64,000 nucleotides of DNA from Dyadobacter luticola (GTDB taxonomy: Bacteria > Bacteroidota > Bacteroidia > Cytophagales > Spirosomataceae): positions 124,001 through 188,000 of the forward strand of contig NZ_VCEJ01000004.1 of NCBI RefSeq assembly GCF_005860805.1. The letters are read 5' to 3'. Position 1 is the first letter of the stretch. Each line of letters opens with the position of its first letter. Under the pieces are notes generated by a model, which had not been told where the DNA came from, did no database searches, and saw only the letters and a program-made list of their open reading frames with translations. Positions 54,153-62,822 of the stretch are shown in pieces. The position numbers and the translations under genes were made by a program.

Positions 54153-56594
54153 TTATTTTTTTCGGAGGATAACTTTGGAGGAAAGATGCGTATTCCTTTC
54201 ATCAGGCGACCTCAGAAAGATCAGCTCGTTAAGCTCGCCTTTTTCCCATTTGTCCAGAAGATTCAGGTAGTACGGACTTCCGGGATTGCCCGACTGCCCG
54301 CCGGGATAAATGCCATAAGCCCGCGGCGTAGGGCCAAGTTCCACCACCATGCGCCAGGAAGGACCTTTATGTTTGGTTATCGCATTCACAATGCTGCTCC
54401 CCCCGCCGGTATTAAGTATTTTAGAATTAAATGGTTTCAAACTCCGGCTCAGATGCCTAATTTCCGTACCCTTCACTTTTGACCAGGCCCAGGAAGCATT
54501 CATCGCGCCATGACGTGAAGTTAATGTGTCGAGAGAACTTTTGAATGTGCCGAAAACCAATGTGTTCAGTGTTTCTTTTTCAGGTGTATTAACATTGTCG
54601 AACCACTTTTCATTGGGTTGTTTCAGGATCAGGTATAAGGTTCGGTCGCGGGTGGGAATGATCAGAGAGCCGAACTCATCATTCCAGATAGCGCTACGTA
54701 GCGCAGGCATCCACTCTTCAAAAATCGATGCGGCCACCGATTCCGGACTATTCTGATAATTCCAGTTGGCGAGCATGATCTTGGCTGCTTTTTGGGCCGA
54801 GTTCAGGGGACTGGTTTCCAAAATTTCCAGTAACCGCGGAAGTACCGTCCGCGCCTGCACGTTATAATTGTCATTTTGTATGGATCTCAAACTGTCGGCA
54901 TTTGCATTCGACATCGCTTGTAGCCGCTCATTAATCCTGATTGCCCGCTCGGATGGCGCAAAAACCCAGTTGATATAATAAGGATAGGTCGTGTCCGTAG
55001 AAGACTGGTTGGCGCTGCTCACAAAACCCCGCGTCGGATTTCTGACGTAAGGATTTTGCTCCGAGGGAATCCAGCCATGCCAGTCGGTGGCGGGGTTGGT
55101 GCCGTCGAGGACAAATTTGCCCTGATCCTTGTATTTCAAAGGCAGTTTTCCATTTACGGTGATCGCAATGTTCTTACTGTTATCGGCAAACACAAAATTT
55201 TGCGCAGGCCCAAGATAATGTGTGAGCGCGCTGCGATAATCATCGTAATTTTTGGCTTTATTCAATTCATAAAATGTGATAAAACTATTGCCTGGCTGGT
55301 GCCCGATCCAACGAACTGCCATATTGGGCACCGCAGCGCCGCTGTCCGAGTCTGTTACAGGGCCATGATGCGTGTAGATCACCGTTTCTTTGCGAGGCGT
55401 GAGTGAGCCCTTTACCTGAACAACTTCTTCACGGTTGCGCGTCGGCTTCCACTGATTATCATGCCAATATTGCTCCCGCGAGTTGTCCTTAAATTTAATC
55501 TTATAAGTATCCGTCACATCTGCATCCACATTAGTTACGCCCCAGGCGACATTCTGGTTAAAACCAATAATCACGCTTGGGACACCAGGCAGTGAGACCC
55601 CATAAACATTGAATTCGGGCGAATGCAGCTGGATCTGGTACCAGATCGATGGTAAGCTCAGATCGAGGTGCGGATCGTTGGCAAGGATCGGATATCCCGT
55701 GATAGATTTTTCCGCGCCGATCGCCCAGTTGTTGCTCCCGATACCGTCTTCGCGGGGCGACTCTCTTGCTAAAATGCTTCCAGATTTTTGTAAAAAGGAA
55801 ATGCTATCTCTGCGTACGGGTTTCACCGGGGCTTTTGGTATAGCCAGCGGTTTGAAATCCCAGATGGTACCCGCCGGAATGATCGGGCTTTCCTGCAATT
55901 TGGGATAATCCGGAAAAAGATCATTGGTAACAGATTTGCCATATTTTTTCAAAATACTGCTCATCATCTGCTCATCCGGCGCACTGGTGAGCGTCAATGT
56001 CATTTGTTCCAACATATATAATGTATTGATCGGCTTCCACGGCTCCGGTTTGTAGCCCAGCAGCTTAAATTCTACCGGATAATCCTTGGGAGAGAGCTGC
56101 TCAATGTAGGCATTCACACCAGCCGAGTAAGCGGTCAAGGCTTCTTTCGAGCGCGGATCGCTCATCGCTACTTTCAGGTTTTCCTCAGCGCCGTAGCCCA
56201 TCCCCAGGCGTCGGCTCCTGAGGTCCATGTCCAATGTTACCTTCCCCAAAATTTCAGATAATCTTCCTGCCGCGGCGCGGGTTTGTAAGTCCATTTGCCA
56301 GAGGCGGTCTTTGGCCGTGAGGTATCCCTGGGTGTAAAAAAGGTCGTAATTATTTTTGGCAAAAACATGGGGCACGCCTGTATCGTCAAAGCGTACCGTC
56401 ACTTCATCTTTCAGCCCCGCGACTTCCAGTACCTCCTGACTTTTCGGGTCCAGTGTTTCCTCACCATTTTGCCAAAAACCGGTAAATGGGCTCAGAAAAG
56501 GCCCCAGTGCCGGAGCAGGCCCGAGTGGACAACTTAAATAATAGGCAAGGCCAATGGTAACGGCGAGGGAAAGGATCGCTTTGACAAATTTCAT
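54153..56594 (-). CDS. Penicillin acylase family protein
   Basis: An 813-residue Ntn-hydrolase precursor. After an N-terminal signal or anchor helix, the alpha chain covers about 30-286. The nucleophile is Ser287 in EDGIGSNNWAIG, where autocatalytic cleavage should occur. The beta chain carries NDPHLDLSLPSIWYQ and GFNQNVAWGVTNVDAD, family signatures near the active site, and the essential asparagine is in the ENQSSTD-like segment SSANQSS. The family cleaves amide bonds of acyl-homoserine lactones, lipopeptides or beta-lactams; the substrate here is unknown. Length is normal (about 800). Confidence 0.92.
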   Translation of the reverse strand: MKFVKAILSLAVTIGLAYYLSCPLGPAPALGPFLSPFTGFWQNGEETLDPKSQEVLEVAGLKDEVTVRFDDTGVPHVFAKNNYDLFYTQGYLTAKDRLWQMDLQTRAAAGRLSEILGKVTLDMDLRSRRLGMGYGAEENLKVAMSDPRSKEALTAYSAGVNAYIEQLSPKDYPVEFKLLGYKPEPWKPINTLYMLEQMTLTLTSAPDEQMMSSILKKYGKSVTNDLFPDYPKLQESPIIPAGTIWDFKPLAIPKAPVKPVRRDSISFLQKSGSILARESPREDGIGSNNWAIGAEKSITGYPILANDPHLDLSLPSIWYQIQLHSPEFNVYGVSLPGVPSVIIGFNQNVAWGVTNVDADVTDTYKIKFKDNSREQYWHDNQWKPTRNREEVVQVKGSLTPRKETVIYTHHGPVTDSDSGAAVPNMAVRWIGHQPGNSFITFYELNKAKNYDDYRSALTHYLGPAQNFVFADNSKNIAITVNGKLPLKYKDQGKFVLDGTNPATDWHGWIPSEQNPYVRNPTRGFVSSANQSSTDTTYPYYINWVFAPSERAIRINERLQAMSNANADSLRSIQNDNYNVQARTVLPRLLEILETSPLNSAQKAAKIMLANWNYQNSPESVAASIFEEWMPALRSAIWNDEFGSLIIPTRDRTLYLILKQPNEKWFDNVNTPEKETLNTLVFGTFKSSLDTLTSRHGAMNASWAWSKVKGTEIRHLSRSLKPFNSKILNTGGGSSIVNAITKHKGPSWRMVVELGPTPRAYGIYPGGQSGNPGSPYYLNLLDKWEKGELNELIFLRSPDERNTHLSSKVILRKK

Positions 56595-56636
56595 ACAGGC
56601 AGGGTGCGACGTGGTCTTCGGATAAGGTACCCCAAT

Positions 56637-57365
56637 TTATGAAACTACCTGTACAATTTCTTCAATTACAGCAAGATCGCTGTACAGCACCGAGCGTTCA
56701 TCGGGTATTTCTCCGGCCATGGAAATGTTTTTGGGGAAATATTTTTGCCGGCCCGGACGAAAAGCCTTGGCGGTAAGGTGAAGTGCGTGGATCCCGGCAG
56801 AAACGAATTCAGCTGCATTACCCGGATTAACCCCGCCGCCTGCCATGATCTCAATCTTTCCGGCTGCTGCTTTTGATAATTCAGACAGGAGTGAAATTCC
56901 TTCGATCGCACTCGGCATTTGGCCCGAGGTAAGAATGCGCTCGGCACCGGTTTCAATGACGGCTGCGAGTGCTTTATGCGGGTCGGGCGTCAAATCGAAG
57001 GCGCGGTGGAAAGTTACTTTCATCGGATATGCATAATCGACCAATGCTGCTGTTCTGGCTATATCTACTTGTCCGTCAGAGGTTAAAATACCTAGTACTA
57101 CACCATTAGCACCCCGTTTTTTGGCGAGGTCTATGTCTTTCCGCATGATCTCTTCTTCAAAAACATCATAGACAAAATCTCCGCCCCGCGGCCTAATCAT
57201 GACATATATAGGAATTTCAATGTGCTGTCTTACCACTTCGATCAACCCGGCGCTGGGCGTAGTACCTCCCTCACCCAATCCGCCGCAAAGTTCAATTCTC
57301 CGTGCACCACCTGCCTGGGCATTGATACAAGATTCCAGCGAGTAAGCACAAACTTCAATAGTCAT
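56637..57365 (-). CDS. cutC: Copper homeostasis protein CutC
   Basis: A 242-residue TIM-barrel protein. The N-terminus IEVCAYSLESCINAQAGGARRIELCGGLGEGGTTPS is the family signature. PIYVMIRPRGGDFVY and KVTFHRAFDLTPDP follow in order, and EIMAGGGVNPGN lies near the end. CutC binds copper or is linked to copper tolerance; its exact action is unsettled. Length matches the family (about 240-250). It is monocistronic on the minus strand. Confidence 0.94.
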   Translation of the reverse strand: MTIEVCAYSLESCINAQAGGARRIELCGGLGEGGTTPSAGLIEVVRQHIEIPIYVMIRPRGGDFVYDVFEEEIMRKDIDLAKKRGANGVVLGILTSDGQVDIARTAALVDYAYPMKVTFHRAFDLTPDPHKALAAVIETGAERILTSGQMPSAIEGISLLSELSKAAAGKIEIMAGGGVNPGNAAEFVSAGIHALHLTAKAFRPGRQKYFPKNISMAGEIPDERSVLYSDLAVIEEIVQVVS

Positions 57366-57722
57366 GATTTCTGAATGTTATTAAGCACGAAAATTACGAA
57401 AAGCAGCTTTGGGAAAATAATTTTTACAGGATCAAAAATGGCTCATCAGCTACTTCGGAATGTTGGAAGTACTTAACCGGAGGCGGCTGGTAACGCTTCA
57501 AATGATACGTAAAATCGGATATGGTTTGGGGATGTCGGCGGAAACTTTGATTATAGGTTGATTAGTGTAAGTACTTGATAATTAATTAGTTAAATGTTAA
57601 ATAAAATTATATTTTTTGGTCTGGCAATTATTTTTGTTTTTTTTCGCTTTAAGCTTTTAAAAGATGTCAAATTTTTTACTTTTGCAGAAAAAGTAAAGTA
57701 ACTCTTAATAGGCGAAAATATT
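57366..57722. other. Gene-poor interval upstream of the DUF2795 gene
   Basis: 357 bp with no convincing gene. The right half (57560-57700) is very AT-rich. It holds a candidate -7 box at 57677-57684. A short frame around 57501 runs only about 19 codons. No RNA gene or long repeat was seen. Confidence 0.6.
57677..57684 (+). promoter_or_regulatory. Candidate -7 box for the DUF2795 gene
   Basis: TACTTTTG matches TAnnTTTG and lies 38 bp before the start codon at 57723. No TTG stands 17-23 bp upstream, so the promoter may be of a weaker kind. Confidence 0.4.
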
Positions 57723-57944
57723 ATGTACTGGACTCTCGAACTCGCATCATACCTTGAAGATGCTCCCTGGCCAGCTACCAAAGACGAGCTAATTGACTTT
57801 GCGATCAGAACAGGAGCTCCGTTAGAAGTAGTTGAAAACCTACAGGAGCTGGAAGATGATGGGCAACCTTATGAAAGCATTGAAGAGATTTGGCCCGATT
57901 ACCCCACCAAAGACGATTTCTTTTTCAACGAAGATGAATATTAA
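57723..57944 (+). CDS. DUF2795 domain protein
   Basis: A 73-residue very acidic protein. It carries the pattern of DUF2795, with LELASYLEDAPWPATKDELIDFAIRTGAP and VVENLQELEDDGQPYESIEEIWPDYP, and an FNEDEY tail. The family is small, cytoplasmic and conserved in Bacteroidota. It is often near regulatory genes but has no known function. It has its own terminator. Confidence 0.87.
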   Translation: MYWTLELASYLEDAPWPATKDELIDFAIRTGAPLEVVENLQELEDDGQPYESIEEIWPDYPTKDDFFFNEDEY

Positions 57945-57948
57945 ATAG

Positions 57949-57979
57949 AAGGACGACACAAAATGTGTTGTCCTTTTTT
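57949..57979 (+). terminator. Rho-independent terminator after the DUF2795 gene
   Basis: An 11-bp stem with one G-U pair (57950-57960 with 57964-57974) is followed by T6. Confidence 0.85.
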
Positions 57980-58014
57980 CATATATTGTTTCACAAATCT
58001 ATCCATTTCAACTA

Positions 58015-58668
58015 ATGGAACTTCGATTGTTGAAAGAATTGGTGAAGAAAGGTGAGGGTGAGCATACGGAATTCAAATTGAAATCCAATCATCCCGAAAA
58101 GATTGTCCGCGAAGTGGTCGCTTTCGCAAACACGGGTGGCGGCAAATTGTTCGTCGGGATCGGTGACGACAAAACAATCAAAGGCCTCAAAGATGCAGAG
58201 GAAGACGAATTCACGCTTTCCCGCGCCATCGACAAGTACATTTTCCCCAAAATCAGCTACAAAAAAGAACGCGTGCCCGTCAGCCCCGACCGCGATGTGC
58301 TGATAATCACCGTGCCGCGCAGCATTGATAAACCACATTATGTGATCGACGATACGGGCAACCGCCAGGCTTACATTCGTGTGGAGGACAAATCATTGCA
58401 GGCGAGTCGCGAAATGAAGGAAATCATGCGCCGGGGACGTGGAGAGCGGGATATCCGTTTTCAATATGGGGATAAAGAGGAAAAACTGATGAAGCTGCTC
58501 GATGAAAAGAAATCGGTGACGGTTGACCTTTTTGCGACGGTAGCGGGTATCCCACGAAAAATCGCTTCGAATACGCTGGTAGTCATGGTCCTGGCGCGGG
58601 TGCTGGAAGTACATCCCCAGGAAATGATCGACAAGTTTACGATGTCGATGGCTTATCAATCCAATTAA
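58015..58668 (+). CDS. AlbA_2 domain (Schlafen-type) protein
   Basis: A 217-residue protein. Its first 120 residues form an AlbA_2 domain: EHTEFKLKSNHPEKIVREVVAFANTGGGKLFVGIGDDKTIKGL, followed by YIFPKISYKK and RQAYIRVEDKS. Such domains bind nucleic acid or nucleotides and are often fused to helix-turn-helix parts. The C-terminal 75 residues look like a winged-helix segment (EKLMKLLDEKKSVTVDLFATVAG). A transcriptional or nucleic-acid role is plausible but not proven. The start codon lies 36 bp after a terminator. Confidence 0.75.
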   Translation: MELRLLKELVKKGEGEHTEFKLKSNHPEKIVREVVAFANTGGGKLFVGIGDDKTIKGLKDAEEDEFTLSRAIDKYIFPKISYKKERVPVSPDRDVLIITVPRSIDKPHYVIDDTGNRQAYIRVEDKSLQASREMKEIMRRGRGERDIRFQYGDKEEKLMKLLDEKKSVTVDLFATVAGIPRKIASNTLVVMVLARVLEVHPQEMIDKFTMSMAYQSN

Positions 58669-58688
58669 TGTCTTTTCAAATCTCATAT

Positions 58689-58721
58689 AAAAAATCCCGA
58701 CTCGAAAGCCGGGATTTTTTT
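58689..58721. terminator. Bidirectional rho-independent terminator
   Basis: Stem ATCCCG with CGGGAT (58694-58699 with 58710-58715) has A6 on the left and T7 on the right, between the AlbA_2 gene (+) and the DUF3127 gene (-). Confidence 0.8.
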
Positions 58722-58723
58722 GA

Positions 58724-59074
58724 TTAAAATGGAAGATCGTCGGATTCATCTTCCGTGAATGTCGTCACCGGCGGCAGCGCGCTTCCGGAATTTGACGGCG
58801 CATTACCGCCTCCGCCTTTTTCCACTTTCCATGCTTTTACCTCAGTGTACCAGCGCGAGTTATATTCACGACTTTCAATGTCGATGGATGCTGTCACCGA
58901 GTCGTTGATGCCCAAATCAGCCTGATCAATTTTATCGCCCCAAAGCGAAATGCAGACTTTTTTAGGATATTGAGAAGGAATTTCAAGAATGAATTCCTGT
59001 TTGCGCCATGTTCCGTTTTTGCCCTGGCCCTGTACCTCGGGCAGCAAAGCGATCACTTTTCCTGTTAATTCCAT
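58724..59074 (-). CDS. DUF3127 OB-fold protein with SSB-like acidic tail
   Basis: A 116-residue protein. The first 85 residues match DUF3127, a Bacteroidota family predicted to be an OB fold: MELTGKVIALLPEVQGQGKNGTWRKQEFILE and ISLWGDKIDQADLG. After a glycine/asparagine/serine linker the last residues are EDESDDLPF, closely like the C-terminal tip of single-stranded DNA-binding protein, which docks to many genome-maintenance enzymes. This suggests a role in DNA maintenance, by inference. A consensus promoter is just upstream. Confidence 0.85.
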   Translation of the reverse strand: MELTGKVIALLPEVQGQGKNGTWRKQEFILEIPSQYPKKVCISLWGDKIDQADLGINDSVTASIDIESREYNSRWYTEVKAWKVEKGGGGNAPSNSGSALPPVTTFTEDESDDLPF

Positions 59075-59112
59075 TCGTTATTTCGATTATTGAGTGTCGT
59101 AAAAAGCAATTT

Positions 59113-59143
59113 CAAAAGTAAGCTTTTTGACATTTAATGCCAA
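59113..59143 (-). promoter_or_regulatory. Bacteroidota-type promoter for the DUF3127 gene
   Basis: On the minus strand TTG (59143-59141), 20 bp, then TACTTTTG (59120-59113). It is a full match to TTG-N20-TAnnTTTG, 39 bp before the start codon. Confidence 0.78.
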
Positions 59144-59155
59144 CTTGAAAACCGA

Positions 59156-60295
59156 TTAACCAATCGCCTGTTTCAGGTCTTCGATCAGATCGTCCACATC
59201 TTCAATACCCACACTCAAACGGATCAGCGTATCTTTCAAACCCACTTTTTCGCGCTCTTCTTTGGGAATGCTGGCGTGCGTCATACTCGCGGGATGCGTG
59301 CACAATGATTCCACCCCGCCGAGCGATTCGCCCAAGGAAAATACCTGCAAACGCTCCATGGTTTGCACTGCTTCGGCGTAAATATCTCCTTTCAATTCAA
59401 ATGATAACATTCCGCCAAAACCACGCATTTGCCGACTTGCCAGCTCATATCCTGCGTGAGATTTCAGTCCGGGATAATACACTCTGGCGACTTTGGGATG
59501 TTGTTCCAGCCACTCCGCTACTTTCAAAGCATTTTCACAATGCCGCTGCATGCGGATATGCAATGTTTTGATGCCTCTTAATACCAGAAAACAATCCTGC
59601 GGACCGGGCACAGCGCCGCTCGCATTCTGGATAAAAGCCAGTTGCTTCGCCAACTCGTCATCATTTGTAATCAAGGCGCCCATGACCGTATCCGAATGCC
59701 CGCCCAGATATTTGGTCACTGAATGCATGACGATGTCGGCGCCCATATCCAGTGGGTTTTGTAAATAAGGCGATGCAAATGTGTTGTCGACGACGCTGTG
59801 GATTCCTTTTTCTTTACATAAACCGGCAATCTGCTCAATGTCAATGATTTTCAGCAGCGGATTAGTGGGTGTTTCCATCCACACCATTTTTGTTTTTTCC
59901 GAAATAGCATCCTGCACATTGTCCGGGTTACTCATATCGACAAAACGAAAAACCAGCCCGAATTTCTCGTAAATGCGCTTCATAATCCGGTAGGAGCCGC
60001 CGTAAATGTCATTCGTGGCGATAATTTCGTCTCCGGGACTGTACAATTTCAGAACGGCATCCGTAGCAGCTAGGCCCGAGGCGTAGCAAATGCCAAATTT
60101 ACCATTTTCCAAAGCGGCCAAAGCATTTTGCAGCGCAGTCCTGGTAGGGTTATGTGTTCTGGAATATTCATACCCTTTATGCTTCCCCGGACTTTCCTGA
60201 ACGTAGGTGGAAGTCTGGTAAATCGGCGTCATGATTGCACCGGTAGTAGGATCCGGCTCCACGCCGGCATGTATGGCTTTGGTTGCGAATTTCAT
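59156..60295 (-). CDS. Cystathionine gamma-synthase/lyase family PLP enzyme
   Basis: A 379-residue PLP enzyme of the trans-sulfuration family. The pyridoxal lysine is K195 in HSVTKYLGGHSDTVMG. Other hallmarks are TPIYQTSTYVQ, YSRTHNPTRTALQNALAALE, YASGLAATDAVL and the C-terminal SLGESLGGVESLCTHPASMTH. Such enzymes make or split cystathionine, for methionine or cysteine synthesis. Synthase and lyase cannot be separated by sequence alone here; both are found in Bacteroidota. Length (about 380) fits. It is monocistronic on the minus strand. Confidence 0.93.
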   Translation of the reverse strand: MKFATKAIHAGVEPDPTTGAIMTPIYQTSTYVQESPGKHKGYEYSRTHNPTRTALQNALAALENGKFGICYASGLAATDAVLKLYSPGDEIIATNDIYGGSYRIMKRIYEKFGLVFRFVDMSNPDNVQDAISEKTKMVWMETPTNPLLKIIDIEQIAGLCKEKGIHSVVDNTFASPYLQNPLDMGADIVMHSVTKYLGGHSDTVMGALITNDDELAKQLAFIQNASGAVPGPQDCFLVLRGIKTLHIRMQRHCENALKVAEWLEQHPKVARVYYPGLKSHAGYELASRQMRGFGGMLSFELKGDIYAEAVQTMERLQVFSLGESLGGVESLCTHPASMTHASIPKEEREKVGLKDTLIRLSVGIEDVDDLIEDLKQAIG

Positions 60296-60402
60296 TATTC
60301 GTGGCTAGAAAATTGATTACTAAAAGGTAACAATATCAAAAACCTTTTGACGAAACAAGTGGTTATCCACATACCGGAGTAAATGTTTAATGTTGATCAG
60401 CC

Positions 60403-61089
60403 TTGGAAACTTCCGTGCATAAAAAAATTTCGTTACCGGTCGTGGTGAGTATTTTAATGACGGTTGTCCCGCTTGTCACCACGTCGATCCTTACGGCATG
60501 GGCTATCAATCATGAAAAGTTACTGCGGACATTGCCTTTCGAATGGTGGCTCGGCATCACATTCATTTTGACAATTACTTCTTCGGCTGCATTAACACCC
60601 CCGACATTCCTGGCGCTGGTTTACGGTTATTTTTTAGGTTGGAGCTCGCTGCCGATGTTGTTCGGACTCAACCTCGGTGCAATTGCTATCATATATGTAT
60701 CAGCGCACTTTCTCCATGCCGAGTCGATCCGCAGCTACCTGATCCAAATCTATCCGCAGGTCAGCAACCTTTTGCGGCGCTTTTATAAAAATGAACTCCG
60801 CCTGATCTTTTTCGCAAAACTTTCACCCGTGCTCCCTTTCGCGATCACCAACTTATTTTTTGCGATGGCCGGTGCCAGGTTCAAGCAGGTGCTGGCTGGC
60901 GGTACTTTGGGAATGATCCCACGTACGGTGCTGGCAGTGTGGGCCGGGAAAGAAGCGCAGGACATCCGGTACCTCCTCGAACACCCGAATGAAGGTTTGA
61001 CAACAAAAATTATTTTGATTGTCCTAATCGTCATTTCCACCGTAGGAATCGGTTATTTCTTCAAGGATAAAAAAATAGTAGAATCATAA
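60403..61089 (+). CDS. TVP38/TMEM64 (VTT domain) membrane protein
   Basis: A 228-residue membrane protein with about six helices. The VTT (SNARE-associated) domain covers residues 60-190, with LTPPTFLALVYGYFLGW, KLSPVLPFAITNLFFAMAGARF and GTLGMIPRTVLAVWAG. Related proteins scramble or transport lipids. No ATG lies in frame near the start: the frame begins with TTG at 60403, and a GTG at 60415 is equally likely. Its function in this organism is not known. Confidence 0.82.
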   Translation: METSVHKKISLPVVVSILMTVVPLVTTSILTAWAINHEKLLRTLPFEWWLGITFILTITSSAALTPPTFLALVYGYFLGWSSLPMLFGLNLGAIAIIYVSAHFLHAESIRSYLIQIYPQVSNLLRRFYKNELRLIFFAKLSPVLPFAITNLFFAMAGARFKQVLAGGTLGMIPRTVLAVWAGKEAQDIRYLLEHPNEGLTTKIILIVLIVISTVGIGYFFKDKKIVES

Positions 61090-61113
61090 GCCGAATGTTG
61101 TTCAATGTGCCGG

Positions 61114-61134
61114 TTGTAGGATAATATCCTACAA
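61114..61134. promoter_or_regulatory. Perfect palindrome upstream of the symporter gene, candidate operator
   Basis: TTGTAGGATA (61114-61123), one A, then TATCCTACAA (61125-61134): two perfect 10-bp half-sites. It lies 81 bp before the symporter start, with no T-tract that would make it a terminator. The ends TTGT and ACAA fit binding sites of dimeric repressors. Confidence 0.45.
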
Positions 61135-61214
61135 TAAAAGGTCACAAAACGACACAAACCCATAGACTTCATCCTGTTTCTTTGTGGTAAAGTTATAAAT
61201 ACCTCCAAAGTTCG

Positions 61215-62798
61215 ATGAAATCCTTACCCCTCGTAGACCTGCTTATTGTAATCGCCTACCTGATCGGTATGGTCGGGGTCGGGATATACTTTTCAAGAAA
61301 AAATACCACCGCCGAACAGTTCACAAAAGCCTCGGGAAGCATTCCCGGCTGGGCCATCGGAATTTCCATTTATGCCACATTTCTGAGCAGCAATACCTTT
61401 CTGGGTGTACCTGGAAAAGCCTTCGGGAGCAACTGGAATTCATTTGTTTTTAGTTTATCAATGCCTTTCTCAGCCTGGGCAGCAACGAAATATTTTATTC
61501 CTTTTTACAGAAACTCCGGCGAAGTTTCAGCTTACACACATTTTGAACACCGCTTTGGCCCCTGGGCCCGGACGTATGCCGTGATCTGCTTTTTGCTTAC
61601 GCAGCTGGCAAGAATGGGCTCGATTTTTTTTGGCATCGCATTAAGTCTGCAAGCTTTGACCGGCTACCCGATGTCGACCATTATGGTGGTGGTCGGAATC
61701 TGCATTGTGCTTTACACGGTGATGGGCGGTATGGAGGCGGTGATCTGGACCGAAGTAGCGCAGGGCGTGATCAAAACTATCGGTGCGTTGATTATCCTTT
61801 ATCTCGTGGTAGATGGCGTGGATGGAGGTTTTACAAAAATAATCGACATTGGAAAAGAAGGCGACAAATTCAGTCTCGGCACCTTTGCGCCGGATTTTAC
61901 ACAGTCATCGTTCTGGGTCGTGTTGCTGTACGGTTTTTTCATGAACCTCAACAATTTTGGGATGGACCAAAATTATGTGCAGCGCTATCATACAACCTCA
62001 TCCATCAAAGAAGCCGCGAGTTCGGTTTGGCTGTGCGTTTACCTGTATTTGCCTGTTTCACTGATGTTTTTTCTTCTGGGATCCTGCCTTTTTGCTTACT
62101 ACCAGGGCAATCCGGTGCTCTTGCAGGCCATTAAAATGCAGGTCGCTGCGGAAAGGCTGCCCGGAGCCGCAGCGGGCGCCGTTTCCCAGCTGGCCGCTAC
62201 ATTAACCCCCGCCGATTATGGCGATAAGGTGATGCCGCATTTCATGGTTAACAAAGTGCCCGTAGGCTTACTGGGACTGATTATCGCCGCGATTATGTCT
62301 GCCGCTATGAGTACCATCAGCTCAGGAATGAATGCTTCCGCCACCGTTTTTTCGGTCGATATTTATCAAAAATACGTGAAGTCGGACCTCACTTCGGCGC
62401 AATCAATGCGGCTGCTTTACATTGCTACGACCGTTTTTGGCTTGCTGGGCATGATCACCGGGATTGCGATGATCGGCGTGAAAAGTGTGCTAGATGTTTG
62501 GTGGATGTTGTCGGGAATCTTTGCCGGTGGAATGCTGGGGCTGTTTTTGCTGGGTATGATTTCAAAAAGTACCCGCAACACCGAGGCGCTCACAGCCACA
62601 TTGATAGGCATTGTAGTGATCATCTGGATGACATTCTCGTCACAGCTGCCCGACGAATATGCCTACCTGCGTAACCCGCTCCATCAAAATATGATCATGG
62701 TCGTAGGAACATTGACCATCTTCCTCGTGGGCGTGCTTTTGACAAAAATAAAAGGCCGGGTTCCTGAGAGGCAGGAAGTCGTTTTTGAGAAAAAATAA
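61215..62798 (+). CDS. Sodium:solute symporter (SSS family)
   Basis: A 527-residue transporter with about 13 membrane helices. It begins LPLVDLLIVIAYLIGMVGVGIYFSRKNTTAEQF, an SSS signature. AIGISIYATFLSSNTFLGVPGKAFGSNW lies in the sodium and substrate binding region. It imports an organic solute with sodium at the inner membrane. The DapA-family aldolase gene follows 24 bp downstream, so they probably form a catabolic operon, such as for a sugar acid or sialic acid. The solute is not known. Confidence 0.9.
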   Translation: MKSLPLVDLLIVIAYLIGMVGVGIYFSRKNTTAEQFTKASGSIPGWAIGISIYATFLSSNTFLGVPGKAFGSNWNSFVFSLSMPFSAWAATKYFIPFYRNSGEVSAYTHFEHRFGPWARTYAVICFLLTQLARMGSIFFGIALSLQALTGYPMSTIMVVVGICIVLYTVMGGMEAVIWTEVAQGVIKTIGALIILYLVVDGVDGGFTKIIDIGKEGDKFSLGTFAPDFTQSSFWVVLLYGFFMNLNNFGMDQNYVQRYHTTSSIKEAASSVWLCVYLYLPVSLMFFLLGSCLFAYYQGNPVLLQAIKMQVAAERLPGAAAGAVSQLAATLTPADYGDKVMPHFMVNKVPVGLLGLIIAAIMSAAMSTISSGMNASATVFSVDIYQKYVKSDLTSAQSMRLLYIATTVFGLLGMITGIAMIGVKSVLDVWWMLSGIFAGGMLGLFLLGMISKSTRNTEALTATLIGIVVIIWMTFSSQLPDEYAYLRNPLHQNMIMVVGTLTIFLVGVLLTKIKGRVPERQEVVFEKK

Positions 62799-62822
62799 TA
62801 ACGCTTTACAAAACCTGAACAC

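Noticed and set aside
57366..57722. Hidden small gene in the AT-rich gap before DUF2795
   Set aside because: Only very short frames exist, with no membrane helix, motif or overlap with neighbours; the AT-rich part is better explained as promoter DNA.
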